This document shows, piece by piece, positions 43,059 through 52,052 of a stretch of 59,407 nucleotides of DNA. The stretch spans positions 1 to 59,407 of the forward strand of contig MNDE01000142.1 of the NCBI GenBank assembly GCA_001914785.1. The letters run 5' to 3'. A program made the position numbers and the translations under genes. The notes under the pieces are model-generated. The model made no database searches and had not been told where the DNA came from. It saw only the letters and a list, made by a program, of their open reading frames with translations. Source of the stretch: Acidobacteria bacterium 13_2_20CM_57_17 (lineage in GTDB: Bacteria; Acidobacteriota; Terriglobia; Acidiferrales; UBA7541). Numbering within the stretch: position 1 is the stretch's first letter; every line of letters starts with the position of its first letter.

Positions 43059-43938
43059 TCTTATTTTCTTTTTGCGGGATCGCTGGCAGTTTGTCTGTCA
43101 GGATGCAGCTGCAAGCGAGAAGAACATCTTCCTTAGTCAGGAGTATCTCAGTTGCGCAGTGCTAGAGTCTTTTTTCTGGCTCGATCTCGGAGTGCAAACC
43201 ACCTATTTCCCAAAGCCAGAGGCTCGTCGTGTCACCTACGAATACTTTCCACAATTCCTAAAGGCTTACGAACACATTCAAGAAAAGCTGCTCATTCAAA
43301 AGTTTTCACCACCGCTGCAGCGGATTCTGGATTCTGAATTTAGCGGCCGAACTGAGCTGTTTTCTCTTACCGAAGGGGTTAACAATCTCCCGGAGGAAAC
43401 GCTTATTCCTTTGCAGGCTGTTCTTTTGCTCGGAAACGGATTCGCGCGCGACAGGGATACCCAAACGATTACCGACTCGCTGGTCTTCAAAAGCACGCCC
43501 GAGTGGAATGATGTTATGCGTGAATTCAAGGAAGTGAACGAAAAAGCAAAACCCGGAAGCAAGAGATTCGTGCAGGCGAGGGATGCTATGTCCTCGACGG
43601 TCCTTAAAATAGTGCAATACATGGAGTGCTTCCGTGACCTTCTCTTGGATTTCGACAAGGCTACAAACGTCTCCGAATCGAGACGAACCGCAGACACAGC
43701 TACGCTGAAACAGCGCATAAAGGAGATACAAGCTTGGCAACTTGATTTTAGGGAGCGCCTTGTCTTCGACAGATTCCTGGAATTTCTGCAGTTGGCGCTT
43801 GAGCTTTGGGGACATGGCGCGAAAGATGGGCCGATTGAGCACCGGACAAGAATCACCCCCGCAATTGTCCGCGCTGTTCGCGTACTGATGACGGACTGGG
43901 GAGCGCCACCCTTGGCACTCGAAGTCGGAGCAAGCTAA
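43027..43938 (+). CDS. Unknown protein partnered with the hydrolase
   Basis: 303 residues; not recognised. Mostly helical with aromatic-rich N-terminus (NLIFFLRDRWQFVCQDAAAS; SFFWLDLGVQTTYFPKPEAR) and a C-terminal helical region (RERLVFDRFLEFLQLALELW). No membrane segment or catalytic motif seen. It overlaps the hydrolase gene by 32 bases and ends about 50 bases before the right terminal repeat, so it is the last cargo gene. Confidence 0.6.
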   Translation: MALVQERQVSNLIFFLRDRWQFVCQDAAASEKNIFLSQEYLSCAVLESFFWLDLGVQTTYFPKPEARRVTYEYFPQFLKAYEHIQEKLLIQKFSPPLQRILDSEFSGRTELFSLTEGVNNLPEETLIPLQAVLLLGNGFARDRDTQTITDSLVFKSTPEWNDVMREFKEVNEKAKPGSKRFVQARDAMSSTVLKIVQYMECFRDLLLDFDKATNVSESRRTADTATLKQRIKEIQAWQLDFRERLVFDRFLEFLQLALELWGHGAKDGPIEHRTRITPAIVRAVRVLMTDWGAPPLALEVGAS

Positions 43939-43985
43939 CCACAATTCCATCTCCGGTCTGCAAGCGATGACTTCACAATTCTGTA

Positions 43986-44022
43986 AAAGAGGGCAGTTTC
44001 GCCTGCCCCTATCCCCTATCCC
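43986..44022 (-). repeat. Casposon right terminal inverted repeat
   Basis: Read on the minus strand it begins GGGATAGGGGATAGG, then GGCAG, GCGAAACTGCCCT, CTTT; 31 of 37 positions match the left terminal repeat. Confidence 0.88.
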
Positions 44023-44036
44023 GGCGGACAGTTGAC
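44023..44036 (+). repeat. Target-site duplication, right copy
   Basis: GGCGGACAGTTGAC, identical to 29589-29602, abutting the right terminal repeat. Chromosomal sequence resumes with GCTCGAACGCGG. Confidence 0.85.
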
Positions 44037-44123
44037 GCTCGAACGCGGATTCAGTAGCCTCAACTTGCATCTTCAGCTGCTGTCTTTTGCGCTTCTTGTT
44101 TCTATTCGACGGGGGGACTTGCA

Positions 44124-44543
44124 ATGGGCAACAAGAGCGATTCGTCTATTTCTCGCCGTGAATTTGCGCGCCGTGCCGCCTTCGCTTCTGCGGCCGCGTC
44201 TTTGGTTCCCGCGGAGCTTCTCAACTCGCAAACTGCCCCCGCGCCTCTTCCGGCGCAGCAACACCCAAACTCGCCCAAGCTTTCGCCGGAAAGCCAGGCC
44301 GAAGTCGAATCACGGATTCAGGCCATCTTCGCACAGTATGGAAAGCGCCTCTCTGATGCTCAAAAGACCGATATTCGACGGTTGGCCACCGAAGCGCAGC
44401 CGCCGCTCGATCGGTTGCGTGCCTTTGCCACGGACAACGGAGACGGTCCGGGACTTTACCTTAAGCCGCTGATAGAACGGGAACGAAAGCCCACGCCAAT
44501 GCCGGCAACACCAAGAGCGGCGAGTACTCCGAAGGGTTCCTGA
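44124..44543 (+). CDS. Small Tat-signal protein upstream of an amidase
   Basis: 139 residues. Twin-arginine signal: SRREFARRAAFASAAASLVP. The mature part is Pro/Ala-rich and helical (SPESQAEVESRIQAIFAQYG; DIRRLATEAQPPLDRLRAFA). It ends 13 bases before the amidase start, with the motif LYLKPLIERERKP at its end. It may be exported alone or with the amidase as a small partner; the amidase itself has no signal peptide. Confidence 0.75.
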   Translation: MGNKSDSSISRREFARRAAFASAAASLVPAELLNSQTAPAPLPAQQHPNSPKLSPESQAEVESRIQAIFAQYGKRLSDAQKTDIRRLATEAQPPLDRLRAFATDNGDGPGLYLKPLIERERKPTPMPATPRAASTPKGS

Positions 44544-44556
44544 GGAGCAATCTCGA

Positions 44557-45966
44557 ATGCCTGGCGAAGAACTTTTCCATCTATCATTAAGCGAACTCGC
44601 AAAACGCATCGAGGCGAAGAAACTCTCGCCCGTCGAACTAACACAAATCTATCTCGACCGCAGCCAAAAATTCGGACCGCGTTATAACGCCTATGCCCTC
44701 TTGACGCCGGAGATTGCCCTCGAACAAGCGAAGGCAGCGGAAAAGGAAATCCAGCGCGGCCACTACCGAGGCCCGCTGCACGGGATTCCTTTCGCCGCAA
44801 AAGACTTGCTCGCAGTCAAAGGACTTCCGACGACATGGGGCGCCAAGCCTTATGCGAACCAGGTATTCGATTACAACGCGACCGTGATCGATCATCTGCG
44901 CGGCGTGGGCGCGGTGATGCTCGGAAAAGCCTCGATGATCGAGCTCGCGGGCGGAATGGGCTATCGCTTTGCCTCCGCGTCCTTGCAGCTTGAAGCCAAA
45001 AACCCCTGGGATACCACCTGCTGGACATGCGGCTCCTCTTCCGGCTCCGGCGCAATCGTCGCCGCAGGTCTGGCAGCTTTTGCCATCGGCACGGAAACGT
45101 GGGGCTCCATCATCTGTCCCTCGGCCTTTTGCGGAGTGAGCGGTCTCCGGCCAACTTACGGCCGCGTCAGCAGGTACGGCGCGATGGCCCTCGCCCCTTC
45201 GATGGACAAGATCGGACCAATGGCGCGGAGCGCCGAGGACTGTGCGCGCATCTTCGCCGCGATCGCGGGCCATGACCCGAAAGATCGGGGTACCGTGCCA
45301 ATCGATAAGGGTGCATTCACGTATTCGCCATCCATGGAATTGCATGCGCGCCCTTTGAAAGTCGGCTGGCTCACCAACGCGTGGAAATCGCTTGCCCCGG
45401 GCGTTGCGAAGCCCATCGACGCCGCCAACAGAATCCTCAAGAGATATTTTTCGAGCGTGAAGGATGTCGCCTTGCCTGTTGGCCCCTGGGAGGACGCTGG
45501 CAATATCATCGTTGCCGTCGAGAGCGCCGCTTCTTTCCGCTCCCTGATCCGCTCGGGACGCGTCAGCGAATTAACCGATCCACTGGGGCAAATTGCGGGC
45601 TATGTGAACGAGCAATACTCCGCTGCCGATTACTTGCAGGCCCTTAAAGTGAGGGAAATCATCCAGAAAAAAATGGATTCCTTGTTCGATACATTTGACG
45701 TCCTCGCTACAGCATCGCAGCCTGTTCCAGCGACGCCGCTGACTTTGAATCTGGAAACCGATCTCGCTTTTCCCGATCCCCTCGGCGGCATCGGCAATAT
45801 CTGCGGGCTTCCGGCAATGTCCGTTCCTTGTGGATTCACGGACAAGAATCTTCCTGCCGGGTTGCAATTCGTAGGCAGAGCCGGTGACGATTACGCGGTA
45901 ATTCAGGCAGGGCGAACCTTCCAACTGCACACTGACTGGCATAAGAGACATCCAAGGATTCACTAG
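44557..45966 (+). CDS. Amidase-signature family enzyme
   Basis: 469 residues, full length for the family. Ser-cisSer-Lys triad: Lys in IPFAAKDLLAVKGLPTTWG, the Gly/Ser-rich loop CGSSSGSGAIVAAGLAAFAI, and the nucleophile region ETWGSIICPSAFCGVSGLRP. The loop resembles GatA/AtzF-type amidases, but the operon context (a Tat protein, no gatB or gatC) argues against tRNA amidation. The substrate is unknown. Confidence 0.88.
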   Translation: MPGEELFHLSLSELAKRIEAKKLSPVELTQIYLDRSQKFGPRYNAYALLTPEIALEQAKAAEKEIQRGHYRGPLHGIPFAAKDLLAVKGLPTTWGAKPYANQVFDYNATVIDHLRGVGAVMLGKASMIELAGGMGYRFASASLQLEAKNPWDTTCWTCGSSSGSGAIVAAGLAAFAIGTETWGSIICPSAFCGVSGLRPTYGRVSRYGAMALAPSMDKIGPMARSAEDCARIFAAIAGHDPKDRGTVPIDKGAFTYSPSMELHARPLKVGWLTNAWKSLAPGVAKPIDAANRILKRYFSSVKDVALPVGPWEDAGNIIVAVESAASFRSLIRSGRVSELTDPLGQIAGYVNEQYSAADYLQALKVREIIQKKMDSLFDTFDVLATASQPVPATPLTLNLETDLAFPDPLGGIGNICGLPAMSVPCGFTDKNLPAGLQFVGRAGDDYAVIQAGRTFQLHTDWHKRHPRIH

Positions 45967-46063
45967 CAACCTGCGGCTTCGGGTAAGCTTCAGAATTTCA
46001 TGAACCGCGAGAAGAACAATCCCTGCGCGCATCCTGAGGACGCGATGAGGAGGCAATTCTGTT

Positions 46064-46651
46064 ATGCACAACATTTGGAAAGACATGTTTGTGATCGGAC
46101 TTCCCCTGGCGGAAAAAATCCTTCGGCCGATCATCGTTTATGCGTTTCTGGTCATCAGCCTCCGGCTCTCCGGGAAACGCGAGCTCGTCCAGCTCAACCC
46201 ATTTGACCTGGTCGTCTTGCTGACACTCTCGAATACCGTGCAGAACGCCATCATCGGCGAGGACAATAGCGTTCTGGGCGGAATCATCGGCGCCACTTCT
46301 CTGCTCGTCACCAACTATCTGGTCGTTCGCTTCCTCTACGACCATCGCAAGCTGGATCAGTTGGTGGAAGGCAGGGCTGACGTTTTGGTGGAGGGCGGCA
46401 AGGTGCGCACACGGAATTTGAAAAGAGAGCTGATTACCGTGCCGCAGCTCGAAGCGGCCGCACGAAAGCAGGGCTTCGATTCTCTTTCCGAAGTCGAACA
46501 GTGCGTGCTGGAGCCTGGCGGGACACTTACATTCCTCGGCAAGAAACCCGCCGTCGAAGACGTCCGCCACCAGGAATTGCTCGGGAAGCTGGAACGCCTG
46601 GCACAGGAAATCGCTTTGTTGAGAGGTTCACAGCCCCCGGCGCGCGCTTAG
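46064..46651 (+). CDS. DUF421 membrane protein (YetF-like)
   Basis: 195 residues. Three hydrophobic segments in the first 90 residues (RPIIVYAFLVISLRLSG; FDLVVLLTLSNTVQNAIIG; GGIIGATSLLVTNYLVVRFL), then the DUF421 cytoplasmic domain with KVRTRNLKRELITVPQLEAA and a C-terminal helix (LLGKLERLAQEIALLRG). Role unknown; inner membrane. It stands alone between the amidase and the haem genes. Confidence 0.88.
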   Translation: MHNIWKDMFVIGLPLAEKILRPIIVYAFLVISLRLSGKRELVQLNPFDLVVLLTLSNTVQNAIIGEDNSVLGGIIGATSLLVTNYLVVRFLYDHRKLDQLVEGRADVLVEGGKVRTRNLKRELITVPQLEAAARKQGFDSLSEVEQCVLEPGGTLTFLGKKPAVEDVRHQELLGKLERLAQEIALLRGSQPPARA

Positions 46652-46704
46652 ACTCTCAGGCAGTTCGATGCCCTCGCTCATTCCTCAACTCTCCTTTTTC
46701 GCGA

Positions 46705-48033
46705 TTAGTCCGCAGATTCGGAAGAAATCACCTGAAACGCTTCGTGAGCCGCCGCCAATGTTCGGTCTATATCTTGAGGCGTGTGCACTGCCGAAACAAA
46801 TGCAGCCTCAAACTGCGACGGCGCCAAAAATATTCCTCGGTCGAGCATCTCTCGAAAAAACCTGGCGTATCGCTTGGTGTCGGAGCGCTTGGCATTCGCG
46901 TAATTTTTCACCGGCCCCAATGTGAAAAATACGGTGGCGAGCGAGCCGATAGCATTGACTTCCCCAGGAATCCCCGCCTCCGCCAGTCCCGCGCAGAGAC
47001 CAACTGCCAGACGCTGCGCCATTTGTGTTATCTCGTCGTACAACCCTGGTTTCGTAAGTTGTTTGAGCGCGGCGATACCGGCGCTCATCGCCAATGGATT
47101 CCCCGCCAGCGTACCCGCTTGATACACCGGGCCGAGCGGAGCCACTTGGTCCATCAATTCAGCGCGTCCGCCATACGCCGCCACGGGAACACCGCCTCCG
47201 ATAATCTTGCCGAGCGTCGTAAGATCTGCTTCAACACCAAAATTGTCTTGCACGGAGCCGTTGCGAAGACGAAATCCCGTGATCACTTCATCTACGATAA
47301 GTAGTGCGCCGTTCTTTTTGCAAATTTCATGCAAGCCCTTCAAGAAATCTGTCTCCGGCACCACAACTCCCATGTTCGCTGCAATCGGTTCGACGATGAC
47401 CGCAGCAATCTTGCCTTTGTGTTGGGAAAATACGCGTTCAACCGCGCCAAGATTGTTATACGGCACGTTTAACGTCAACGCAGCCAGCGGCGCAGGCACT
47501 CCGGGGCACTCCGCAATTCCAAGTGTGGCGAGACCGGAACCCGCCTGTGACAGGAAACTGTCCGCGTGCCCGTGGTAGCAGCCCTCGAATTTAACGATGA
47601 AGTCCTGCTTCGTCACCCCACGCGCCAGCCGCACTGCACTCATCGTTGCTTCCGTGCCGCTTGAGACAAAGCGAATCTTTTCAATAAATGGAATCGCGCG
47701 CGTAATCAGCGTGGCCAGCTCCAGTTCGAGCTCGGTCGTCACGCCGAAGCTCGTGCCGCGCCGCGCCTGCTCGGCAATCGCTTCGCTGATGGCGGGATTC
47801 GCATGTCCCAGGATCATCGCGCCCCAGGAGCACACGTAATCCAGCAGTTCATTCCCGTCCGCGTCGTAGAGGTATTGCCCGCTGCCACGCTCGATGATCA
47901 GCGGCTCCCCTCCTACGGACTTGAACGCTCGCACAGGACTATTCACGCCGCCGACCAACACGTTCTCGGCGCGCTCGAAAATTTCGCGCGAACGCTTGCG
48001 CTCGCGTTTCAACCGCGGTTGCGCTGTACTCAT
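46705..48033 (-). CDS. hemL: Glutamate-1-semialdehyde 2,1-aminomutase
   Basis: 442 residues. PLP-dependent; makes 5-aminolevulinate from glutamate-1-semialdehyde. Visible: NSPVRAFKSVGGEPLIIERG, cofactor region VRFVSSGTEATMSAVRLA (phosphate binding), VDEVITGFRL, and the PLP Lys in TTLGKIIGGGVPVAAYGG. Last gene of the leftward haem operon, 15 bases after hemB. Confidence 0.95.
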   Translation of the reverse strand: MSTAQPRLKRERKRSREIFERAENVLVGGVNSPVRAFKSVGGEPLIIERGSGQYLYDADGNELLDYVCSWGAMILGHANPAISEAIAEQARRGTSFGVTTELELELATLITRAIPFIEKIRFVSSGTEATMSAVRLARGVTKQDFIVKFEGCYHGHADSFLSQAGSGLATLGIAECPGVPAPLAALTLNVPYNNLGAVERVFSQHKGKIAAVIVEPIAANMGVVVPETDFLKGLHEICKKNGALLIVDEVITGFRLRNGSVQDNFGVEADLTTLGKIIGGGVPVAAYGGRAELMDQVAPLGPVYQAGTLAGNPLAMSAGIAALKQLTKPGLYDEITQMAQRLAVGLCAGLAEAGIPGEVNAIGSLATVFFTLGPVKNYANAKRSDTKRYARFFREMLDRGIFLAPSQFEAAFVSAVHTPQDIDRTLAAAHEAFQVISSESAD

Positions 48034-48048
48034 GCTTTCTCGATCAAA

Positions 48049-49026
48049 CTAGCACGCCTTCAGCCAGCGGGCGACATCCTTGGCGTGGTAGGTAAGAATG
48101 ATTTCCGCTCCGGCACGCCGGACGCCCGTCAGAATTTCCAGGACAACTCGCTGTTCGTCCAGCCAGCCCTTCTGCGCCGCAGCCTTGACCATGGAGTACT
48201 CTCCGCTGACATTGTAAGCCCCCACCGGAACATCAAACGCGTCACGCACCCGCCGGATGACGTCCAGATATGCCAGCGCAGGCTTGACCATCACCATGTC
48301 CGCGCCTTCTTCGAGATCAAGCTCTACTTCCTTCAGCGCTTCCCGCGCATTGGCAGGGTCCATTTGATAGCTGCGCCGGTCGCCAAACTGGGGCGAAGAT
48401 TGCGCCGCCTCACGAAAAGGTCCGTAGAAGCCGGAACAATATTTCGCGGCATACGAAAAAATCGCCACGTTCTCAAACTTGTGCTCGTCTAGCGTTTCGC
48501 GAATAGCGCCCACGCGCCCGTCCATCATGTCCGATGGCGCTACGATGTCGGCGCCGGCACGAGCGTGCGAGAGCGCCTGCTGCGTAAGAATGGTAACAGT
48601 CGAGTCATTCGATACTTCGCCATTCTCAACTACGCCGCAATGCCCATGATCCGTGTACTCGCATAAGCACACGTCTGTAATCACGAGAAGCTTCAGCTTC
48701 GCTTTGCGAATCGCTTCAATAGCGCGCTGAACTACGCCCTGTGCACTAACGGAGCTAGCGCCGCGCGGGTCTTTGGATTCCGGTAACCCAAAAAGAATGA
48801 TCCCTGGAATCCCCAGCGACTCAACCTCACGGCACTCCTCCACAATTTGGTCTACAGACTGCTGATGGATGCCCGGCATGGAGCTGACTTCCTGGCGGAC
48901 CTTTGTTCCCGGGCAAACAAACATCGGATAAATCAGTCCAAACGTGCTGAGCCGCGTTTCTCGAACGAGGCTACGCAGCGCCTCGTTCCGCCGCAATCGC
49001 CGCGGCCGATGGGTGGGGAAACTCAT
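48049..49026 (-). CDS. hemB: Delta-aminolevulinic acid dehydratase (porphobilinogen synthase)
   Basis: 325 residues. Zinc-cysteine motif DVCLCEYTDHGHCG; YAAKYCSGFYGPFREAAQS with Schiff-base Lys region, DGRVGAIRE, and second active Lys in MVMVKPALAYLDVIRRV. Condenses two ALA molecules to porphobilinogen. Its start overlaps hemD by ATGA. Confidence 0.96.
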   Translation of the reverse strand: MSFPTHRPRRLRRNEALRSLVRETRLSTFGLIYPMFVCPGTKVRQEVSSMPGIHQQSVDQIVEECREVESLGIPGIILFGLPESKDPRGASSVSAQGVVQRAIEAIRKAKLKLLVITDVCLCEYTDHGHCGVVENGEVSNDSTVTILTQQALSHARAGADIVAPSDMMDGRVGAIRETLDEHKFENVAIFSYAAKYCSGFYGPFREAAQSSPQFGDRRSYQMDPANAREALKEVELDLEEGADMVMVKPALAYLDVIRRVRDAFDVPVGAYNVSGEYSMVKAAAQKGWLDEQRVVLEILTGVRRAGAEIILTYHAKDVARWLKAC

Positions 49027-49850
49027 TGTCTTTTTGCCCCCGCTGACGCTTGTTTCATGGTGCCCGCAAAATGCTCTTCCAGCGCTTCTACGACCGCCGC
49101 TGCCGTAGTATCGGCTGAAATCACCGGCCGTCGCACGCCTGCTCCCCGCAATGCATTTGCCGTGACTGGTCCAACCGCCGCAATCGCGAGTTTATCTTGC
49201 AGAGCGCGGAATTCCTCGCTGCCTAGCAGCTCCCCGAAGTGTTGGACGGCTGAAGGACTAAAAAAAAGCACTGCGTCCGTACTACCTTCGGCGATTTGTC
49301 TTAAGTGCCTTTCGTCAACTGCGCTCGGTCGAAGTGTGCGATAGGCGATCACTTCAGTGACTTCCGCACCATATCGACTTAGTGCCGATGGCAAATCTGG
49401 ATTTGCCCGATCGCTTCGCGGCAAAAATATTTTCGATCCTTGAAGCCGATTCCCTAATTCGCCCGCCAAGCCCGCACCGCTGTGCGTTTCCGCAACGTAC
49501 TCGACCTGGAATCCAGCCTGCCGGGCCGTTTCGCCGGTAACTGGACCGACGCAAGCAATTCGCGGTTTGCTCTCAGAGCGAACCAAGCTGCGTTTCAACT
49601 CTTCGCCGCGCTTTACCACCGCGCGAACCGCCTGTGCGCTGGTAAGAATCATCCAGTCGAATCCCTCGATTTCAGCCAGCGCCGCATCGAATGGCGCAAA
49701 ATCTTCCGGGTCCGCGAACGAAACCAGAGGAATCACTACCGGAATCGCCCCACGCGCTGAGAGTTCCCGCGCCAGTACTTCGCTCTGCGCCGCGGATCGC
49801 GTGATGACGATTCTCTTCCCCGCCAAACTCTTTGGAGTTACTTCAGCCAC
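49023..49850 (-). CDS. hemD: Uroporphyrinogen-III synthase
   Basis: 275 residues, two Rossmann-like lobes. Visible: GKRIVITRSAAQSEVLAREL, FDWMILTSAQAVRAVVKRGE, RIACVGPVTGETARQAGFQV and FFSPSAVQHFGELLGSEEFR. This family is poorly conserved, but the position between hemC and hemB is decisive. Overlaps hemB by four bases and hemC by eight. Confidence 0.92.
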   Translation of the reverse strand: MAEVTPKSLAGKRIVITRSAAQSEVLARELSARGAIPVVIPLVSFADPEDFAPFDAALAEIEGFDWMILTSAQAVRAVVKRGEELKRSLVRSESKPRIACVGPVTGETARQAGFQVEYVAETHSGAGLAGELGNRLQGSKIFLPRSDRANPDLPSALSRYGAEVTEVIAYRTLRPSAVDERHLRQIAEGSTDAVLFFSPSAVQHFGELLGSEEFRALQDKLAIAAVGPVTANALRGAGVRRPVISADTTAAAVVEALEEHFAGTMKQASAGAKRQ

Positions 49851-50760
49851 GCTGCCGGCTCACTTCTTCCAGGATGGACTGCGCCCCCGCCTCGACGAGC
49901 AGTCGCGCCATGTGCTCTCCAAGTTGCGCCGCTTGATCCGGTGGAGCTGTAGCGCGTTGCTTCACGTATTGCGACCCGTCCACCGAACAAACGCACGCAT
50001 CGAGCAAAAGCTCCCCGCGCTCGACCCGCGCCCATGCGCCCAGCGGAACCTGGCACCCGCCCTGCAACGCCCCCAGCAGTGCGCGTTCCGCGATAATTGC
50101 CGTGCGAGTCTCCGCGTCATCCAAAGGCGCCAGAAGGTCTCCCGCTTCCGCGTCTTTCAATCGGCACTCCACTCCAATCGCGCCCTGACCGACCGCAGGC
50201 ATGCACACTTCCGGTGAAAGCACCTCCGAGATTCGCTTGCTCAATCCCAACCGGTCGAGGCCTGCTTTGGCAACCATCACTGCTTCATATTCGCCGCTTT
50301 CCACTTTTCTCAATCGGGTGTCGACGTTGCCTCGCAGGTCGCGGAGGTCGAGGTCCGGGCGCAAGTGCCTCAACTGCGCCTGCCGTCGCAGACTGCTCGT
50401 TCCGACGCGCGCTCCATACCGCAAATTCGCCAGCGTGGAGCCTACCAGGCAATCGCGTACGTCATCGCGCCGGCAGACCGCAGGAAACATAAACCTCGAA
50501 GGAATATCGGTCGGCACATCTTTTACGCTGTGCACCGCAAGGTCGATCGTTTCCTCCAGCAGCGCATCCTCCAGTTCCTTGATAAATATTCCCTTGCCGC
50601 CAATCTGCGTCAGCGGTGCGTGCTGCATCTTGTCGCCGCTTGTTTTGATGATCACAATTTCCGCTTCCACGCCGGTCGCAACAAACAGCTTCTTGCGCAC
50701 CGATTCCGCTTGCCACTTGGCAAGCATGCTGCCGCGCGTACCGATCCGCAAGATTCTCAC
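49843..50760 (-). CDS. hemC: Porphobilinogen deaminase (hydroxymethylbilane synthase)
   Basis: 305 residues. RIGTRGSMLAKWQAESVRKK start motif, GKGIFIKELEDALLEETIDL, AVHSVKDVPTD, and RRQAQLRHLRPDLDLRDLRG. The dipyrromethane-binding Cys is in LGALQGGCQVPLGAWA. Overlaps hemA by ATGA. Confidence 0.96.
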   Translation of the reverse strand: MRILRIGTRGSMLAKWQAESVRKKLFVATGVEAEIVIIKTSGDKMQHAPLTQIGGKGIFIKELEDALLEETIDLAVHSVKDVPTDIPSRFMFPAVCRRDDVRDCLVGSTLANLRYGARVGTSSLRRQAQLRHLRPDLDLRDLRGNVDTRLRKVESGEYEAVMVAKAGLDRLGLSKRISEVLSPEVCMPAVGQGAIGVECRLKDAEAGDLLAPLDDAETRTAIIAERALLGALQGGCQVPLGAWARVERGELLLDACVCSVDGSQYVKQRATAPPDQAAQLGEHMARLLVEAGAQSILEEVSRQRG

Positions 50761-52034
50761 GGCTTTTCCCTGTTCGAAAGAAACACGTCGCGCAGCGCTT
50801 CGACGTTTTGAATCTTTCGCCGGAGTTCTCTTTCGCCGCGCAAACGTTCTGCCGGCTCCAAGAGAAGCTTCTCCAACATTTCATCCATCAATCTCTCCAC
50901 GTGTGCGCGGTCAGTCTCAGTCAAATGTTTCATGGGTTCCATGCGCGCGCGAAGGAACGAAGCGCGTTCCTCCCGCAACTTCATGCGCAACGCATCCATG
51001 AGCCCAACCAGTTCGACGCTTGCTTGCCAGGAAAGGAACTTATCTACATGCTCATCCACGATGCCTTGCGCTTTGGGGATTTCGCTTTCGCGGGCACTGC
51101 GATTCTGCTGCACGACCTCGCTCAAGTCATCCGTGTTATAGACGTATACGTTGTAAAGTTCCGCGACATCCGGCGCTATATTCCTCGGTACGCCCAGGTC
51201 CATCAGGAACAACGCGCGATTTCCCCGCGCCGCCATCGCACGCTCGACGACATCGCGGCGTAGCACCGGCTCTTCCGCGCTAACCGACGACACGACTACA
51301 TCCGGTGACTGCAGCGCTGTATCCCACTCTCCCCACTCGGTCACTCTTCCGTCGTACTGTTTGGCCAGATCCTCCGCCCGGTCGCGTGAGCGGTTCATCA
51401 CCCGGAGTTGTGCGACCCCACGATCCCGCAGGTGCGCAACTACTTGCTCGCTGATCGTTCCCGCACCCAGTACCAGCGCCCTGTGCCCGTTCAACTTTCC
51501 AAAAATGCGTTCCGCCAGTTTGACGCCCGCGGATGCCACTGACATGGGCCGCGTGCCAAGTTCCGTCTGCGTTCGCACCCGCTTTCCGACTTCCAACGCG
51601 CCTTGAAACAAGCGATTCAATACCGGCCCGGTCGCTCCGCGCTCGTGCGCGAAGCGGTACGCTTCTCGGACCTGGCCCAGGATCTCCGCTTCGCCCAGCA
51701 ACATGGAATCTAGTCCGGCTGCAACTCGAAAAAGGTGCCGCACCGCCTCCTGATCGTAGTGGTGATAGAGCGACACGCCCAGAACATCCGCACGCACTGA
51801 ATGAAACTCGCTGAGAAACGTAGAGAGTCCCGGGGCGCATTCATGCGACGATTCCGGCGGCACCCCATACACTTCGCTGCGATTGCAGGTGGAAAGCACC
51901 AGCGTCTCTTCGAGAATCCCCCGGGCGCGCAGCTCCTCGGCCGCACGCTGCGCCTGCTCGGCGGTAAACGACACTTTCTCGCGCACCTCAACGGAAGCAG
52001 TCCGATGATTCAGTCCAACGAGAACAATTTCCAT
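50757..52034 (-). CDS. hemA: Glutamyl-tRNA reductase
   Basis: 425 residues. N-terminal catalytic Cys in VLSTCNRSEVYGV; GLDSMLLGEAEILGQVREAY; NADPH fold GHRALVLGAGTISEQV; LFLMDLGVPRNIAPDVA; C-terminal dimerisation helices. Catalyses the first step of the C5 pathway from glutamyl-tRNA. Lies 18 bases after ccsA, so cytochrome assembly and haem synthesis are co-expressed. Confidence 0.96.
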   Translation of the reverse strand: MEIVLVGLNHRTASVEVREKVSFTAEQAQRAAEELRARGILEETLVLSTCNRSEVYGVPPESSHECAPGLSTFLSEFHSVRADVLGVSLYHHYDQEAVRHLFRVAAGLDSMLLGEAEILGQVREAYRFAHERGATGPVLNRLFQGALEVGKRVRTQTELGTRPMSVASAGVKLAERIFGKLNGHRALVLGAGTISEQVVAHLRDRGVAQLRVMNRSRDRAEDLAKQYDGRVTEWGEWDTALQSPDVVVSSVSAEEPVLRRDVVERAMAARGNRALFLMDLGVPRNIAPDVAELYNVYVYNTDDLSEVVQQNRSARESEIPKAQGIVDEHVDKFLSWQASVELVGLMDALRMKLREERASFLRARMEPMKHLTETDRAHVERLMDEMLEKLLLEPAERLRGERELRRKIQNVEALRDVFLSNREKP

Positions 52035-52052
52035 GCCGCGGTTCGCTTGCTC

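Larger units (their letters stand above)
29603..44022. mobile_element. Casposon: Cas1-PolB element with TIRs and 14-bp target duplication
   Basis: A 14,420-bp element bounded by imperfect 37-bp terminal inverted repeats and flanked by exact 14-bp direct repeats. Core genes: Cas1 integrase (34017-35561, leftward), family B DNA polymerase (38323-41349), an HNH-like zinc protein (37184), a small basic HTH-like protein (36612) and an OB-like small protein (37834). The left arm (29675-33883) and right arm (41438-43938) carry cargo that differs in style from the flanking chromosome. No Cas2, other cas genes or CRISPR array were seen. Casposons are self-synthesising transposons that integrate with Cas1 and replicate with their own polymerase. 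Both key enzymes keep their catalytic motifs. Confidence 0.9.
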
